DNA of 64,000 bases from Neoaquamicrobium microcysteis (GTDB lineage: Bacteria > Pseudomonadota > Alphaproteobacteria > Rhizobiales > Rhizobiaceae), in NCBI RefSeq assembly GCF_008180155.1, contig NZ_VSZS01000067.1, forward strand, positions 186,001 through 250,000, written 5' to 3'. The stretch's first letter is position 1. Every line of letters begins with the position of its first letter. Positions 16,966 through 25,715 of this stretch are shown in pieces. The notes under the pieces are model-generated. The model was not told the origin of the DNA, did not search any database, and saw only the letters and a list, made by a program, of their open reading frames with translations. A program made the translations under genes and the position numbers.

Positions 16966-17769
16966 TCACGCGGCGCGCGATTGTGGCAATTTTGACTCAC
17001 CTGCCAGCGCCATCGCATCGCGCACAGGCAGCACCTCGCACCCCGCCGCCAGCGCCGCTTCGACAGCCCTTTCCATCAGCGCCGGCGAGCAGCCATGCTC
17101 GCTCGGGCCGTCCTGCACATCGTGCGTGTAGAAGACCAGCCACGCCTTGCTGCGCACTGTCTCGGCGATGATCTCCGCAAGCCCCTCGGCGTCGAGCCGG
17201 CAATCGTAGAGCTGCACCGCGCGAAGCTGCGCGCGATCCACCCGGCCCACGTTCAGCCCGTGCCGTACGCCCCGGCAGCTGGTGAACCGGTCCGCCGTCC
17301 AGGCTTTCTGGAAAAAGCCGACCGAGCCGTATGGAAAAGCCATGCTTTCCAGCTTCACGCGGGGATCGGCCGCTGTCAGCCATTGTCTGTTGCGGTCCAG
17401 CTCGTCCGTAAGCCTCGCTCTGTCGAGCGTCTGGACGACTGGGTGAGAGAAGGTGTGGCAGCCGACTTCGTGTCCCTGATCCAGCAGCAGCGACACGTCC
17501 GACGGCGAAAAGAAGCGCCACGGCCCGAACGAGGCATCGGCCAGTCCGCCCGCCAGATAGAATGTGCCGCCGCACCCGTGCTCGGCCAGGATGCGCGCCC
17601 CGTTCGTCACGGCGCTGTCGGGCACGTCGTCGAAGGTGAAGCTGACGACCGGCCGTTCCAGCGCCAGCGGCACGTTCCTCTGCCTCAGCCACAGAGCTGC
17701 GGCACGGTCCGCCCTGCTGGCGATGTCGTGGCTGACGCCTTCGGCGAGCGTTACGGGTCTGGCTTGCAT
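16966..17769 (-). CDS. Polysaccharide deacetylase family protein
   Basis: A 267-residue NodB-fold deacetylase. Motif 1 is SFTFDD with the catalytic and metal-binding aspartates, and motif 2 is HTFSHP with the metal-binding histidine pair (H-x3-H). No signal peptide is evident, so it may be cytoplasmic. GGAGG eight bases before ATG 17769 supports this start over a longer one. It follows the flippase gene by 28 bases, so it probably modifies an acetylated sugar polymer made by the adjacent genes. The substrate is unknown. Confidence 0.85.
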   Translation of the reverse strand: MQARPVTLAEGVSHDIASRADRAAALWLRQRNVPLALERPVVSFTFDDVPDSAVTNGARILAEHGCGGTFYLAGGLADASFGPWRFFSPSDVSLLLDQGHEVGCHTFSHPVVQTLDRARLTDELDRNRQWLTAADPRVKLESMAFPYGSVGFFQKAWTADRFTSCRGVRHGLNVGRVDRAQLRAVQLYDCRLDAEGLAEIIAETVRSKAWLVFYTHDVQDGPSEHGCSPALMERAVEAALAAGCEVLPVRDAMALAGESKLPQSRAA

Positions 17770-17797
17770 CGAACTCTCTCCTCCGAACTCCAGACTG

Positions 17798-19219
17798 TCA
17801 GCGCGCAAAGGCGAACACCTTGCGGGCCACGAACCGCACCGCGAACAGGTCGTAGTACCACAGCACCACCCCCGCGCTCGTCGCCACCAGCGTCATGTCG
17901 GCCGCGATGCGCGCGATCTCGTTGTCGATGGTGCGGGCAAAGACCATGTGGATGACCCAGACGCCGAGCCCCACCGTCGCGATCCTCAGCATGTCGCCCA
18001 TCGGCAGCGGCAGCCGGTACGACGCAGACCGCCACAGCGCCACGACCGCGCAGCTCGCGCACTGCCCGGCGATCAGCGCGATCGCCGCGCCGTGCTCGCG
18101 ATGCTCCGGCACCAGCAGGAAGACGAGCCCCACCGTCACTAGCAGTTGCAGCGCCGATGCGTAGAACTGCAGCATGCCCGACGGCAGGAAATAGACGATC
18201 TGGCCGAAATAGTACGTCCTGAACACGAGGATCGAGCTCGCCACCAGCAGCAGCGGCAGAAGCTCAATGGCTGCGGCGTGAAACTGCGGGCCGAAGAAGA
18301 TCGCGACGATCGTGTCCTTCAACGCCAGCACCAGCACCGAGCCGAACACGGTGATGACGGCGATCGACCGCATAGCTTCGCTGAGCGCTCGTTGCGCGTC
18401 GCCGTGCCTGCCTTCGGAGGCCGCACGCTTGGCAACCGTGATGAGCGACAGCGCAACCACCTCACCGAAAACGAAGAAGCCCTGCTTGAGAAAATCGGCC
18501 ATCGCGCCGTACGGGCCGATGCTGGCCGAGCCGTGGAAATGGCCGAGCGCGAGCCGGTCGATGTTCTGCGCCAGCGCCCATGTGCCGCCTGCCAGCATCA
18601 GCGGCCAGCCATAGCGCAGCAACTCACGCACGACGTCGCGGCTGAACCCGCGCAGCAGGTCGGCCCGGTAGACGATGAACATCGGCACCGCCGAAACCAG
18701 ATAGGCGGAGGCCACGGCGATTGGCAGGGCAACCGCGCTGCCGGCAAACGCGATCAGCACGGCGCTGCCCAGCGTCACCGTCAGTGCCGCGCGCAGCAGC
18801 GTCGCCGTCGCCGACATCTTCGGGTTCATGCGCGTGCGCGGCACCGTCACCGCGAACTCGTGCGCCGCCAGCCCCGCCGTCATCAGGAACAGCGACAGCG
18901 CGAACGACGCGGACAGCGCGCCCTGCCACACCAGCAGCGCCATCGGCGTGGCGACCAGCACCAGCGCCACCGCCTTCATCGCCAGCGCGCTCGACATGTA
19001 CTGCCTGCGCCCCTGCTCCTGGTAGCGGGCGAAGAACGCCTCGTCGATCCAGAACGTCACGGTGCCGTGCAGGATGAACGACCATGCCAGCACCAGCAGG
19101 TAGGTGCCGTAGGTCTCCACATCCCCGAGACGCGTGAAGACCGCCACGGCAAGCAGGTTCAGGCTTGCCGAGGCGACCCTCGATCCCAGAAATACCAGCA
19201 GACCGTTCTGGTGGTGCAT
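17798..19219 (-). CDS. Oligosaccharide flippase, Wzx/MATE-like membrane protein
   Basis: A 473-residue protein made almost entirely of hydrophobic segments (about 12-14), typical of polysaccharide flippases of the MVF/Wzx superfamily that move lipid-linked oligosaccharides across the inner membrane. I chose the ATG at 19219, preceded by AAGGCGG; the longer frame adds about 50 hydrophilic residues without support. It is in an operon with the deacetylase and divergent from the glycosyltransferase. Confidence 0.85.
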   Translation of the reverse strand: MHHQNGLLVFLGSRVASASLNLLAVAVFTRLGDVETYGTYLLVLAWSFILHGTVTFWIDEAFFARYQEQGRRQYMSSALAMKAVALVLVATPMALLVWQGALSASFALSLFLMTAGLAAHEFAVTVPRTRMNPKMSATATLLRAALTVTLGSAVLIAFAGSAVALPIAVASAYLVSAVPMFIVYRADLLRGFSRDVVRELLRYGWPLMLAGGTWALAQNIDRLALGHFHGSASIGPYGAMADFLKQGFFVFGEVVALSLITVAKRAASEGRHGDAQRALSEAMRSIAVITVFGSVLVLALKDTIVAIFFGPQFHAAAIELLPLLLVASSILVFRTYYFGQIVYFLPSGMLQFYASALQLLVTVGLVFLLVPEHREHGAAIALIAGQCASCAVVALWRSASYRLPLPMGDMLRIATVGLGVWVIHMVFARTIDNEIARIAADMTLVATSAGVVLWYYDLFAVRFVARKVFAFAR

Positions 19220-19420
19220 CAACCCGCCTTGTTCACCTGCGTGCGTCCCGAAAAATCCGTTCGCCTCTGTCAAAGCAAGGCGCGTGCCGGTTCCGCCATT
19301 CGCCTGCCTTGCCGCCTGGTAAGCCGTTTCCGCGTACTGGCCCGTCCCTTGCAACCATTCGGACAGTGCATGCGGCAAACCGGCATCCGTGCCGTTTCGA
19401 AACAGGATGGAGTGCAGAAC

Positions 19421-20386
19421 GTGGACAGCCTTTCACCGTCGAAGCTGAAATGGGACAGCGCCTCGCAGCCGTCCGCGCCCGGCCCGGTCAGCGTCATCGT
19501 CCCGGTGCGCAACGGCGAAGCCTTCATCGGCGCCACCATCGACAGCATCCTCGCCCAGGGCGACGTCGTCGGCGAGATCGTCGTCGTCGATGACGGCTCC
19601 ACGGATGACAGCGCCGCCGTGGCGCTGGCCGCCGGCGACCCGCGCATCCGCATCGTTCGCACCACCGGCCTCGGCCTGCCCGCCGCGCGCAATTGCGGCG
19701 TGCGCGCATCGTCCGGTGCGTGGCTCTACTTCCTCGACGCCGACGACCTCGTCCAGCCCGGCGCGCTCGCCCGCCTGCTGGAAGCGGCTGAAAGCGCCCC
19801 GCAGGCCGGCCTCGTCTATGGCGACTACGACCGCATCCACGCCGACGGCACGCCCTTCGGCCGCCGCAAGTTCTTCATGCGCTTTCGCCGCAAGCCCACG
19901 GGCGACGTGCTGGAGAGCCTCGTGCGCAAGAACTGCATGGTCGTCGGCACCCAGATCGTCAGCCGCTCCGTCTACGACGCCTGCGGCGGCTTCGAGGAAA
20001 GCCTCAAGAACCTCGAGGACTGGCACTTCTGGTGCCGCGTCGCCGCCCGCAGCGAATTCCTGTTCGTGCCCGATCTCTATGTGATGAGCTATCGCGTGCA
20101 CCACACTTCCATGATGCACACCAGGCTCCTGCCCTTCGAGGCGATCGAGCCGGCCATCGAGATCGTCTACGGCGATCCCGCGATCGCCCGGCGGCTGGAT
20201 GCGGACCGCCGCGCCCGCTACCGGCGCAGCACCGAGGCCGCGATGATGAGCTACCTCGCCTCGGTCGCCATCAGGCTCGGCACCTACCGAGAGGGTTTGC
20301 GGATGATCCTGCGCTCCATCAGGCGCGACCCCGCCCACAGCCCCCGCGCCGTTGCCCAGTTCGCCGGCGCGTTCGTGGGCCTGTAA
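19421..20386 (+). CDS. Family 2 glycosyltransferase
   Basis: A GT-A fold glycosyltransferase of about 321 residues. It opens with VSVIVPVRNGEAFIGATIDS, contains VVVDDGSTDDS and a FLDADD metal/nucleotide-sugar motif, and has NLEDWHFWCR near the catalytic region. The start is a GTG (19421, with GGAG eight bases upstream, or 19412); the very long open frame upstream overlaps the flippase and is spurious. It probably builds the polysaccharide repeat unit handled by the neighbouring flippase. Donor and acceptor are unknown. Confidence 0.88.
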   Translation: MDSLSPSKLKWDSASQPSAPGPVSVIVPVRNGEAFIGATIDSILAQGDVVGEIVVVDDGSTDDSAAVALAAGDPRIRIVRTTGLGLPAARNCGVRASSGAWLYFLDADDLVQPGALARLLEAAESAPQAGLVYGDYDRIHADGTPFGRRKFFMRFRRKPTGDVLESLVRKNCMVVGTQIVSRSVYDACGGFEESLKNLEDWHFWCRVAARSEFLFVPDLYVMSYRVHHTSMMHTRLLPFEAIEPAIEIVYGDPAIARRLDADRRARYRRSTEAAMMSYLASVAIRLGTYREGLRMILRSIRRDPAHSPRAVAQFAGAFVGL

Positions 20387-20438
20387 GCGGATTTGTTTTC
20401 AAAAGCCGGAAGCGGACCGGTAGAATGAGGATGCGGCA

Positions 20439-21845
20439 ATGACAATGGCTAACTATCAGGACATGACCTCCTATCGCGGCGGCAATCCTCGGGACGCAAA
20501 CGGGCCCGCCTTTCTCGACCTGCGCAGGCTGACGACGACCTTGCGCGAAGGCCTGCGGCTCATCATCGTCACTATGATCCTGCTGGCCACGGCGGCGGTA
20601 TTGGTCGCCGCCCTGCTTCCCTCCACCTACGTTTCGTCCACCCGCATCCTCATCGACCCGCGCGGCCTGCGCGTCGTCGACAACGAGGTCACGCCCCCCT
20701 CTCAGACAGCCGACGCCAACACGGCCATCGTCGAGAGCCAGATGCGCGTCATGATCTCAGACAGCGTGCTGCGTCGCGTGGTGCTTCAAGAAGGCCTCGC
20801 CAGCGACCCCGAATTCGTCGGCCGCGGGGGCCTCGGCTCGGCCATCCGCGACATGCTAGGCCTCTCCGCCTCCGGCCCCACCGAAGCGCCCGAGGTCCAG
20901 GCCCTGCGCGTCCTGTGGGATTCCGTCTCCGTCTGGCGCGCGCCCGACAGCTACGTGGTCGACATCTCCGTGCGCACCGAGGACCCGCACAAGTCCGCGC
21001 GCCTGGCCTCGGCCATCGCCGACATCTACGTCAATTCCGAGATCGAGCAGCGCGGCGACACCGCCCGCTCGGCGTCCGCCGCCCTCTTCGGCCGCCTCGA
21101 CGAACTGCGCGCCAACCTCGCCAGGGCCGAGGAAGCGGTCGAGAGCTACCGCGCAGAAAACCGCATCGTCGACGCCGACGGCGCGCTCATCAACGAGCAG
21201 CAGGTCAGCCAGCTTCGCGCCGAGCTCACCCGCGCCGAGGTCGAGGCCTCGCGCGCCGAGGAGCGTTACCGCCAGATCCGCAGCATCACCGGCAGCGGCG
21301 CGAGCATCGACTCGCTGCCCGAGGCGCTTCTGTCGAGCACCATTTCCCGCCTGCGCGAAGCCTATGTCGCCACCGTGCGCGAAGAACGCTCGCTCAGCCG
21401 TGAGCTGATGGACCGCCACCCCTCGCTCATCCGCGCCCGCGAGCAGGTCGCCGCCCTGCGCGCCCAGATCGACGACGAGCTTGGCCGCATCGCCGTCTCC
21501 GCCGGACAGGAGCTCGACCGCGCCCGCCAGAACCTCGCCCAGCTCACCGCCATGCTGCAGACCTCCGAAAACACGACGCTGGATACCAAGCAGGCCCTCG
21601 TCCAGCTTCGCGAATTGCAGCGCGAGGCGCAGGCCAGCCGCATGGTCTACGAATCCTATCTCGTGCGCGCCCGCGAGATCGACGAGCAGCAGGGCCTCAA
21701 CACCACCAGCGCACGCATCATCTCGCCCGCCCTCGCCCCGGTGAAGCCGCGCGGCCTCTCGCTTTCGGCGGTGCTCGTTCTGGCGCTTGCCGCCGGCGCC
21801 GGCCTAGGCGCGGTTCTGGCCCTCACCCGCGCCGCGATGGACTAG
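20439..21845 (+). CDS. Wzz/ExoP-type polysaccharide chain-length determinant
   Basis: A 468-residue inner-membrane protein with one membrane segment at about 41-60 and one at about 440-462. A long periplasmic coiled-coil region (about 205-400) lies between them, and a proline-rich VKPRGLS precedes the last helix. This is the GumC/ExoP N-terminal architecture, but the C-terminal tyrosine kinase domain is absent. It controls chain length or export of a polysaccharide, together with the flippase and glycosyltransferase. GAGG precedes the ATG. Confidence 0.85.
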   Translation: MTMANYQDMTSYRGGNPRDANGPAFLDLRRLTTTLREGLRLIIVTMILLATAAVLVAALLPSTYVSSTRILIDPRGLRVVDNEVTPPSQTADANTAIVESQMRVMISDSVLRRVVLQEGLASDPEFVGRGGLGSAIRDMLGLSASGPTEAPEVQALRVLWDSVSVWRAPDSYVVDISVRTEDPHKSARLASAIADIYVNSEIEQRGDTARSASAALFGRLDELRANLARAEEAVESYRAENRIVDADGALINEQQVSQLRAELTRAEVEASRAEERYRQIRSITGSGASIDSLPEALLSSTISRLREAYVATVREERSLSRELMDRHPSLIRAREQVAALRAQIDDELGRIAVSAGQELDRARQNLAQLTAMLQTSENTTLDTKQALVQLRELQREAQASRMVYESYLVRAREIDEQQGLNTTSARIISPALAPVKPRGLSLSAVLVLALAAGAGLGAVLALTRAAMD

Positions 21846-22035
21846 ATCGTTTCAGGTTTTCGCTGAAACGCCCCTCCGGCGCTTCGCGCCACCTCCCCCG
21901 CTTCGCAAGGGAGGAACCAAGGGCGCGGATGGCCGCAACGCAGGTTCATCCCCCGTTTACGGGGGGTCCGAAGGACGGGCGAGACAAGCGGCTCGCCCTT
22001 AAGGACCACGCGAAGCGTGGTGAAGGGGGCGTTCG
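21845..22035. repeat. Inverted-repeat element, copy 2 (shorter)
   Basis: This copy shares with 14770-15068 the GTTTCAG edge, the CCGCTTCGC and GGGAGGAACCAA segments, and the right arm (GGGGGGTCCGAAGGACGGG, CTCGCCCTTAAGGACCAC, GTGAAGGGGGCGTT). The left arm is mostly missing. It abuts the end of the chain-length gene and lies just before the fliF promoter. It forms the junction between the polysaccharide island and the resumed flagellar genes. Confidence 0.8.
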
Positions 22036-22128
22036 ACCGCGCGGCCTGTCGGGTAGACCAAGACGCTCCAACCAACGTCCGTTCCTCGCCGCTTTTCTCG
22101 GCTCGCCTCGCGGGGCGGCCCGATTTCA

Positions 22129-22155
22129 TTTTCGCACAAGCTTCGCTCCCTATTC
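22129..22155 (+). promoter_or_regulatory. Flagellar promoter element before fliF
   Basis: TTTTCGCACAAG, nine bases, then CTATTCT. The CTA ends 34 bases before the fliF GTG at 22187. It is nearly identical to the flhA copy at 35213-35240. Confidence 0.65.
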
Positions 22156-22186
22156 TGCAAAGGCCGATATTCCGGAGCGTGAAGCC

Positions 22187-23827
22187 GTGCCTGAACAGAT
22201 CCAGTCCCTCATCGACAATCTTCGCAGTTTTGGGCCCAAGCGCCTTGCCATGCTCGGCGGCGTGGGAGCGGCGGTGATCGCCGTCATCCTCACGGCTTCG
22301 CTCTATCTCAACCGACCGTCATACGAGACACTCTATGTCGGCCTCGACCGTACCGATGTCGGCCAGATCGGTATCGCGCTCGCAGAAGCCGGCATCCGCT
22401 ACGACGTGACGAGCGACGGCACCAGCGTCATGGTCCCGGTCGGCAGCACCGGCCACGCCCGCATGCTGCTTGCAGAGCGCGGCCTGCCCACCAGCGCCAA
22501 TGCCGGTTATGAGCTTTTCGACAATGTCGGGTCGTTCGGCCTCACCTCCTTCATGCAGGAAGTGACTCGCGTGCGCGCGCTGGAAGGCGAGATCGCCCGC
22601 ACCATCCAGTCCATCGCCGGCATCAAGTCGGCCCGCGTCCACATCGTCATGCCCGAGCGCGCCAGCTTCCGCCGCGAGGAGCAGGCCCCGACCGCGTCGG
22701 TCGTTATCCGCGCCGACCGCGAGGACGGCGTGCGCGCCGCGCTGGCCATCCGCCAGCTCGTCGCGGCTGCCGTGCCGCGCCTCAATGCCGACAAGGTCAC
22801 GGTGCTCGACGCCTCGGGCGACCTGCTCGCCGCCGGCGACGATCCGGCCAACAACAGCTTCGCCCGCTCGCTGACGGTGGAGCGCACCGTCGAGACGCAG
22901 ATCGAGGACAACATCCGCCGCGCGCTCTCGCCCTATCTGGGCCACGAGAACTTCCGCACCAGCGTCAAGGCCGACGTCAACACGGATACGCGCCAGACCG
23001 AGGAGACGATCTTCGATCCCGAGTCGCGCGTCGAGCGTTCGGTGCAGATCGTGCGCGCCAACGACCAGGCAAACCAGCGCCAAGCCGCGCCTCCCACCAC
23101 GGTGCAGCAGAACCTGCCGGAAGAAAACGTCGAAGGCGGCGAAGGCCCCTCTTCTTCCGAACAGCGCGAGCGCCGCGAGGAAACCACCAATTACGAGCTG
23201 AACTCCAAGCGCGTCGCCACCATCAGCAACGGCTACAGCGTCGAACGCCTGTCGATCGCGGTCGTCGTCAACAGCGAGCGTCTGGCAGCCGTGCTCGGCG
23301 AGAACGCGACGCCCGAGCAGCTTTCGGAGCGCATCGCCGAAATCCGCGGCGTGGTCGCCTCCGCCACCGGCTTCGATGAAGCGCGCGGCGACGTCATCAA
23401 CGTCTCGTCGGTGCAGTTCATCGAAAGCATGGTCGGCACCGAGATGGCCGCGCCTGGCTGGCTGGAAACCGCCGGCCGCCACACTGGCACGATGATAAAC
23501 GCGCTCGCCTTCGTGATCGTGGTGTTCCTCGTGTCGTGGTTCGGCCTGCGCCCGATGATGGCCGCCATCACCAAGAAGGACGGCGCCGATGCGATGAGCT
23601 TCGACGACATCCAGCTTTCGCTGCCCAACCCGCTCGACGCGATGCAGCTTCCCGACGTCATGGGCGGCGACGGCGAAGGCTTCGCCTTCCCCGACCACAT
23701 GGCCGACGACATCCGCTTCAAGATCAAGCCTGCGCCGCAGGACAGGCTGGCCCAGATGGTCGATCTCAATGAAGAACGCAGCGCGCTGATCCTGCGTAAA
23801 TGGGCGGGCCAGGAGGCCGCGGCCTGA
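22187..23827 (+). CDS. fliF: MS-ring protein FliF
   Basis: FliF, 546 residues, forms the inner-membrane MS ring on which the motor is built. One membrane segment is at about residues 21-43 and a second at about 430-450; the periplasmic part shows VTRVRALEGEIARTIQSI, a family hallmark, and the C terminus binds FliG. The GTG at 22187 has GGAG nine bases upstream. The frame is open further upstream but runs into the repeat element. The stop overlaps the next start (TGATG). Confidence 0.96.
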   Translation: MPEQIQSLIDNLRSFGPKRLAMLGGVGAAVIAVILTASLYLNRPSYETLYVGLDRTDVGQIGIALAEAGIRYDVTSDGTSVMVPVGSTGHARMLLAERGLPTSANAGYELFDNVGSFGLTSFMQEVTRVRALEGEIARTIQSIAGIKSARVHIVMPERASFRREEQAPTASVVIRADREDGVRAALAIRQLVAAAVPRLNADKVTVLDASGDLLAAGDDPANNSFARSLTVERTVETQIEDNIRRALSPYLGHENFRTSVKADVNTDTRQTEETIFDPESRVERSVQIVRANDQANQRQAAPPTTVQQNLPEENVEGGEGPSSSEQRERREETTNYELNSKRVATISNGYSVERLSIAVVVNSERLAAVLGENATPEQLSERIAEIRGVVASATGFDEARGDVINVSSVQFIESMVGTEMAAPGWLETAGRHTGTMINALAFVIVVFLVSWFGLRPMMAAITKKDGADAMSFDDIQLSLPNPLDAMQLPDVMGGDGEGFAFPDHMADDIRFKIKPAPQDRLAQMVDLNEERSALILRKWAGQEAAA

Positions 23828-24480
23828 TGCCTTCGCGTTCGCTCGCCACTGCCCTGAAGGACTTCGGCGCGCCCACGCGCCCGAATTCCGTTCGGGTTGC
23901 GGCGCCACCGAGCTTCAGCATGCCGGAGATGGACCTGCCGGCCTTCCCCGATTTCCCGGCCATGGAGCCCGTCGATACAGACGCGTTGGTCGCCGAGGCT
24001 GTCGCTGCCGCCGAGGCGGCGTTGAGGGAGCAGCTGGAGCAGGAACACGCCGAGGCGCTGGAAAACGAGCGCAAGCGCCATGCCGAGGAGCTTGCCGAGT
24101 TCCAGAACCAGTTCGCCGACGATGCCAGCGCGAAGATACTCGCCGGCATCGAGGAGATGGAAAACCGCGTCGTGGAACTGACCAGCGCGGTCACGGCCCG
24201 CATCCTTGGCGTGGTGCTGAGCGACGACGTGCGCGAACGCTCGATCCAGCGGCTTGCAGACGTGATCCGCGGCGCGCTGGACGACGACGAGGCCGTGCGC
24301 CTGCGCGTGCGGGGCAGCCTTCCGCTCTACGAAGCGCTGAAGGCAAAGCTGCCGCAATACGAAAATCAGCTCGATTTCACCGAGACGGTCAATTTCGACC
24401 TTTCGGTCACTATAGATGACAGCGTGTTTGAAACCCGGCTTGCCGAGTGGTCTGCGGCGCTGGCGGAGGCAATGGCATGA
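23827..24480 (+). CDS. FliH-like flagellar export regulator
   Basis: A 217-residue protein with a variable N terminus and a long Glu/Ala-rich coiled coil at about 55-110 (EAEAALREQLEQEHAEALE-like). The C-terminal half contains ARILGVVLSDDVRERSIQRL, as in FliH/YscL export ATPase regulators. It is coupled to fliF (TGATG) and to motB (4-base overlap). FliH normally holds FliI ATPase in check and docks it at the C ring. The FliH call is from layout and context; sequence conservation in this family is low. Confidence 0.65.
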   Translation: MPSRSLATALKDFGAPTRPNSVRVAAPPSFSMPEMDLPAFPDFPAMEPVDTDALVAEAVAAAEAALREQLEQEHAEALENERKRHAEELAEFQNQFADDASAKILAGIEEMENRVVELTSAVTARILGVVLSDDVRERSIQRLADVIRGALDDDEAVRLRVRGSLPLYEALKAKLPQYENQLDFTETVNFDLSVTIDDSVFETRLAEWSAALAEAMA

Positions 24481-25715
24481 GTGCCTTCGACGCCGAAGAC
24501 TCAAGACGCGAGATCATCATCGTCAAGCGCGGCGGCGGCGATCACGAAGAAGGCCACCACGGCGGCGTCTGGAAGATCGCGTTCGCCGACTTCATGACCG
24601 CGCTGATGTGCTTCTTCCTCGTCATGTGGCTGGTCAACGCCACCAACGAGGACACCAAGGCCGCCATCGCCAGCTACTTCAACCCGATGACGCTGGTGGA
24701 CTCCGCCCCCAGCAGCAAGGGGCTGGACGATCCGGGCGAGGATTCCGGCGCGCAGAACAGCTCGAACACCCTTACCGAACCGCCGGCACAGGAATCTGCC
24801 GGAAGCTGGGACGACCGCTCCGGCCCCGCCCAACATGCCAATTCGCTGGATCACGACGCCGACCGCAAGACGTCAGACCAGCACCTGTTCTCGGACCCCT
24901 ATGCGGTGCTGGCGGAGATCGCCGCGCAGACGGCCACGCTCCAGAACGTGTCTGCCAAGGGCGACGGCGGCGCGCAGACATCCGGTCCCGCCACCGGCGC
25001 ACAGGGCGGCGAATCCTACCGCGACCCTTTCGCGCCGGATTTCTGGTCGCAGGAAGTTGCAGCCTCCGACGACGCCGAGCTCGACGTGTTCCGCACCGCG
25101 CAGGAAGACCCGGCGCCCGCTGTCGAACAGCAGGAAGCCACCGTCCCGCCCGTCGAGATGGCGGAAATGGTGGAGCCTGCCGTCGTGGCCGCCGATGAGG
25201 AACAGCTTCTCAATGAGGAAGTCGTGCCTGCCGAAGCCGCCGTTCAGCCTCGCACCGCACAGGTAGCCGAGCAGATCAGGCAGGAAATCCTCGACGCCTT
25301 CGGTCGCGACTCCGAGCTCAACCGGACGATTTCGGTGGTGCCGCAGGAAGACGGCATCATGATCTCCGTCACCGACGAGCTCAACTACGGCATGTTCCAG
25401 GTCGGCTCGGCCGTGCCGCAGGGCCAGCTCGTGCTGGCGATGGAAGATATCGGCCGCACCCTTGCCCAGCACACCGGCAAGATCCGCATCAACGGCCATA
25501 CCGATGGGCGTCCGTTCCGCAACGCCGACTACGACAACTGGCGGCTTTCCACCGCGCGCGCCCACGCGGCCTACTACATGCTCGTCCGTGGCGGCATGGA
25601 CGAGGCCCGCATCGGCGAGGTCGCCGGCTTTGCCGACCGCCAGCTCAAGATACCGGAAGAGCCCTTCGCCGACGCCAACCGCCGCATCGAGATCTTCCTG
25701 GAGGTGGACAGGTGA
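24477..25715 (+). CDS. motB: Flagellar motor stator protein MotB
   Basis: MotB, 412 residues. A single membrane segment at about 34-55 contains the ion-channel aspartate, Asp38, in KIAFADFMTALMCFFLVMWL. The C-terminal OmpA-like peptidoglycan-binding domain carries INGHTDGRPF. Between them lies an unusually long Ala/Glu/Pro-rich linker (about 90-260), as in rhizobial MotB, which additionally works with periplasmic MotC. The ATG overlaps the FliH-like stop by 4 bases and the end overlaps motC by 4 bases. Confidence 0.97.
   Translation: MSAFDAEDSRREIIIVKRGGGDHEEGHHGGVWKIAFADFMTALMCFFLVMWLVNATNEDTKAAIASYFNPMTLVDSAPSSKGLDDPGEDSGAQNSSNTLTEPPAQESAGSWDDRSGPAQHANSLDHDADRKTSDQHLFSDPYAVLAEIAAQTATLQNVSAKGDGGAQTSGPATGAQGGESYRDPFAPDFWSQEVAASDDAELDVFRTAQEDPAPAVEQQEATVPPVEMAEMVEPAVVAADEEQLLNEEVVPAEAAVQPRTAQVAEQIRQEILDAFGRDSELNRTISVVPQEDGIMISVTDELNYGMFQVGSAVPQGQLVLAMEDIGRTLAQHTGKIRINGHTDGRPFRNADYDNWRLSTARAHAAYYMLVRGGMDEARIGEVAGFADRQLKIPEEPFADANRRIEIFLEVDR

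Noticed and set aside
18146-19420. Open frame extending the glycosyltransferase 425 codons upstream
   Set aside because: It runs antisense through the flippase gene and has no domain. The GT-A domain begins just after the GTG at 19421.
21929-22186. Upstream extension of fliF into the repeat element
   Set aside because: The added residues derive from the repeat and its flank. A GTG with GGAG spacing at 22187 and the promoter element at 22129-22155 argue for the shorter start.
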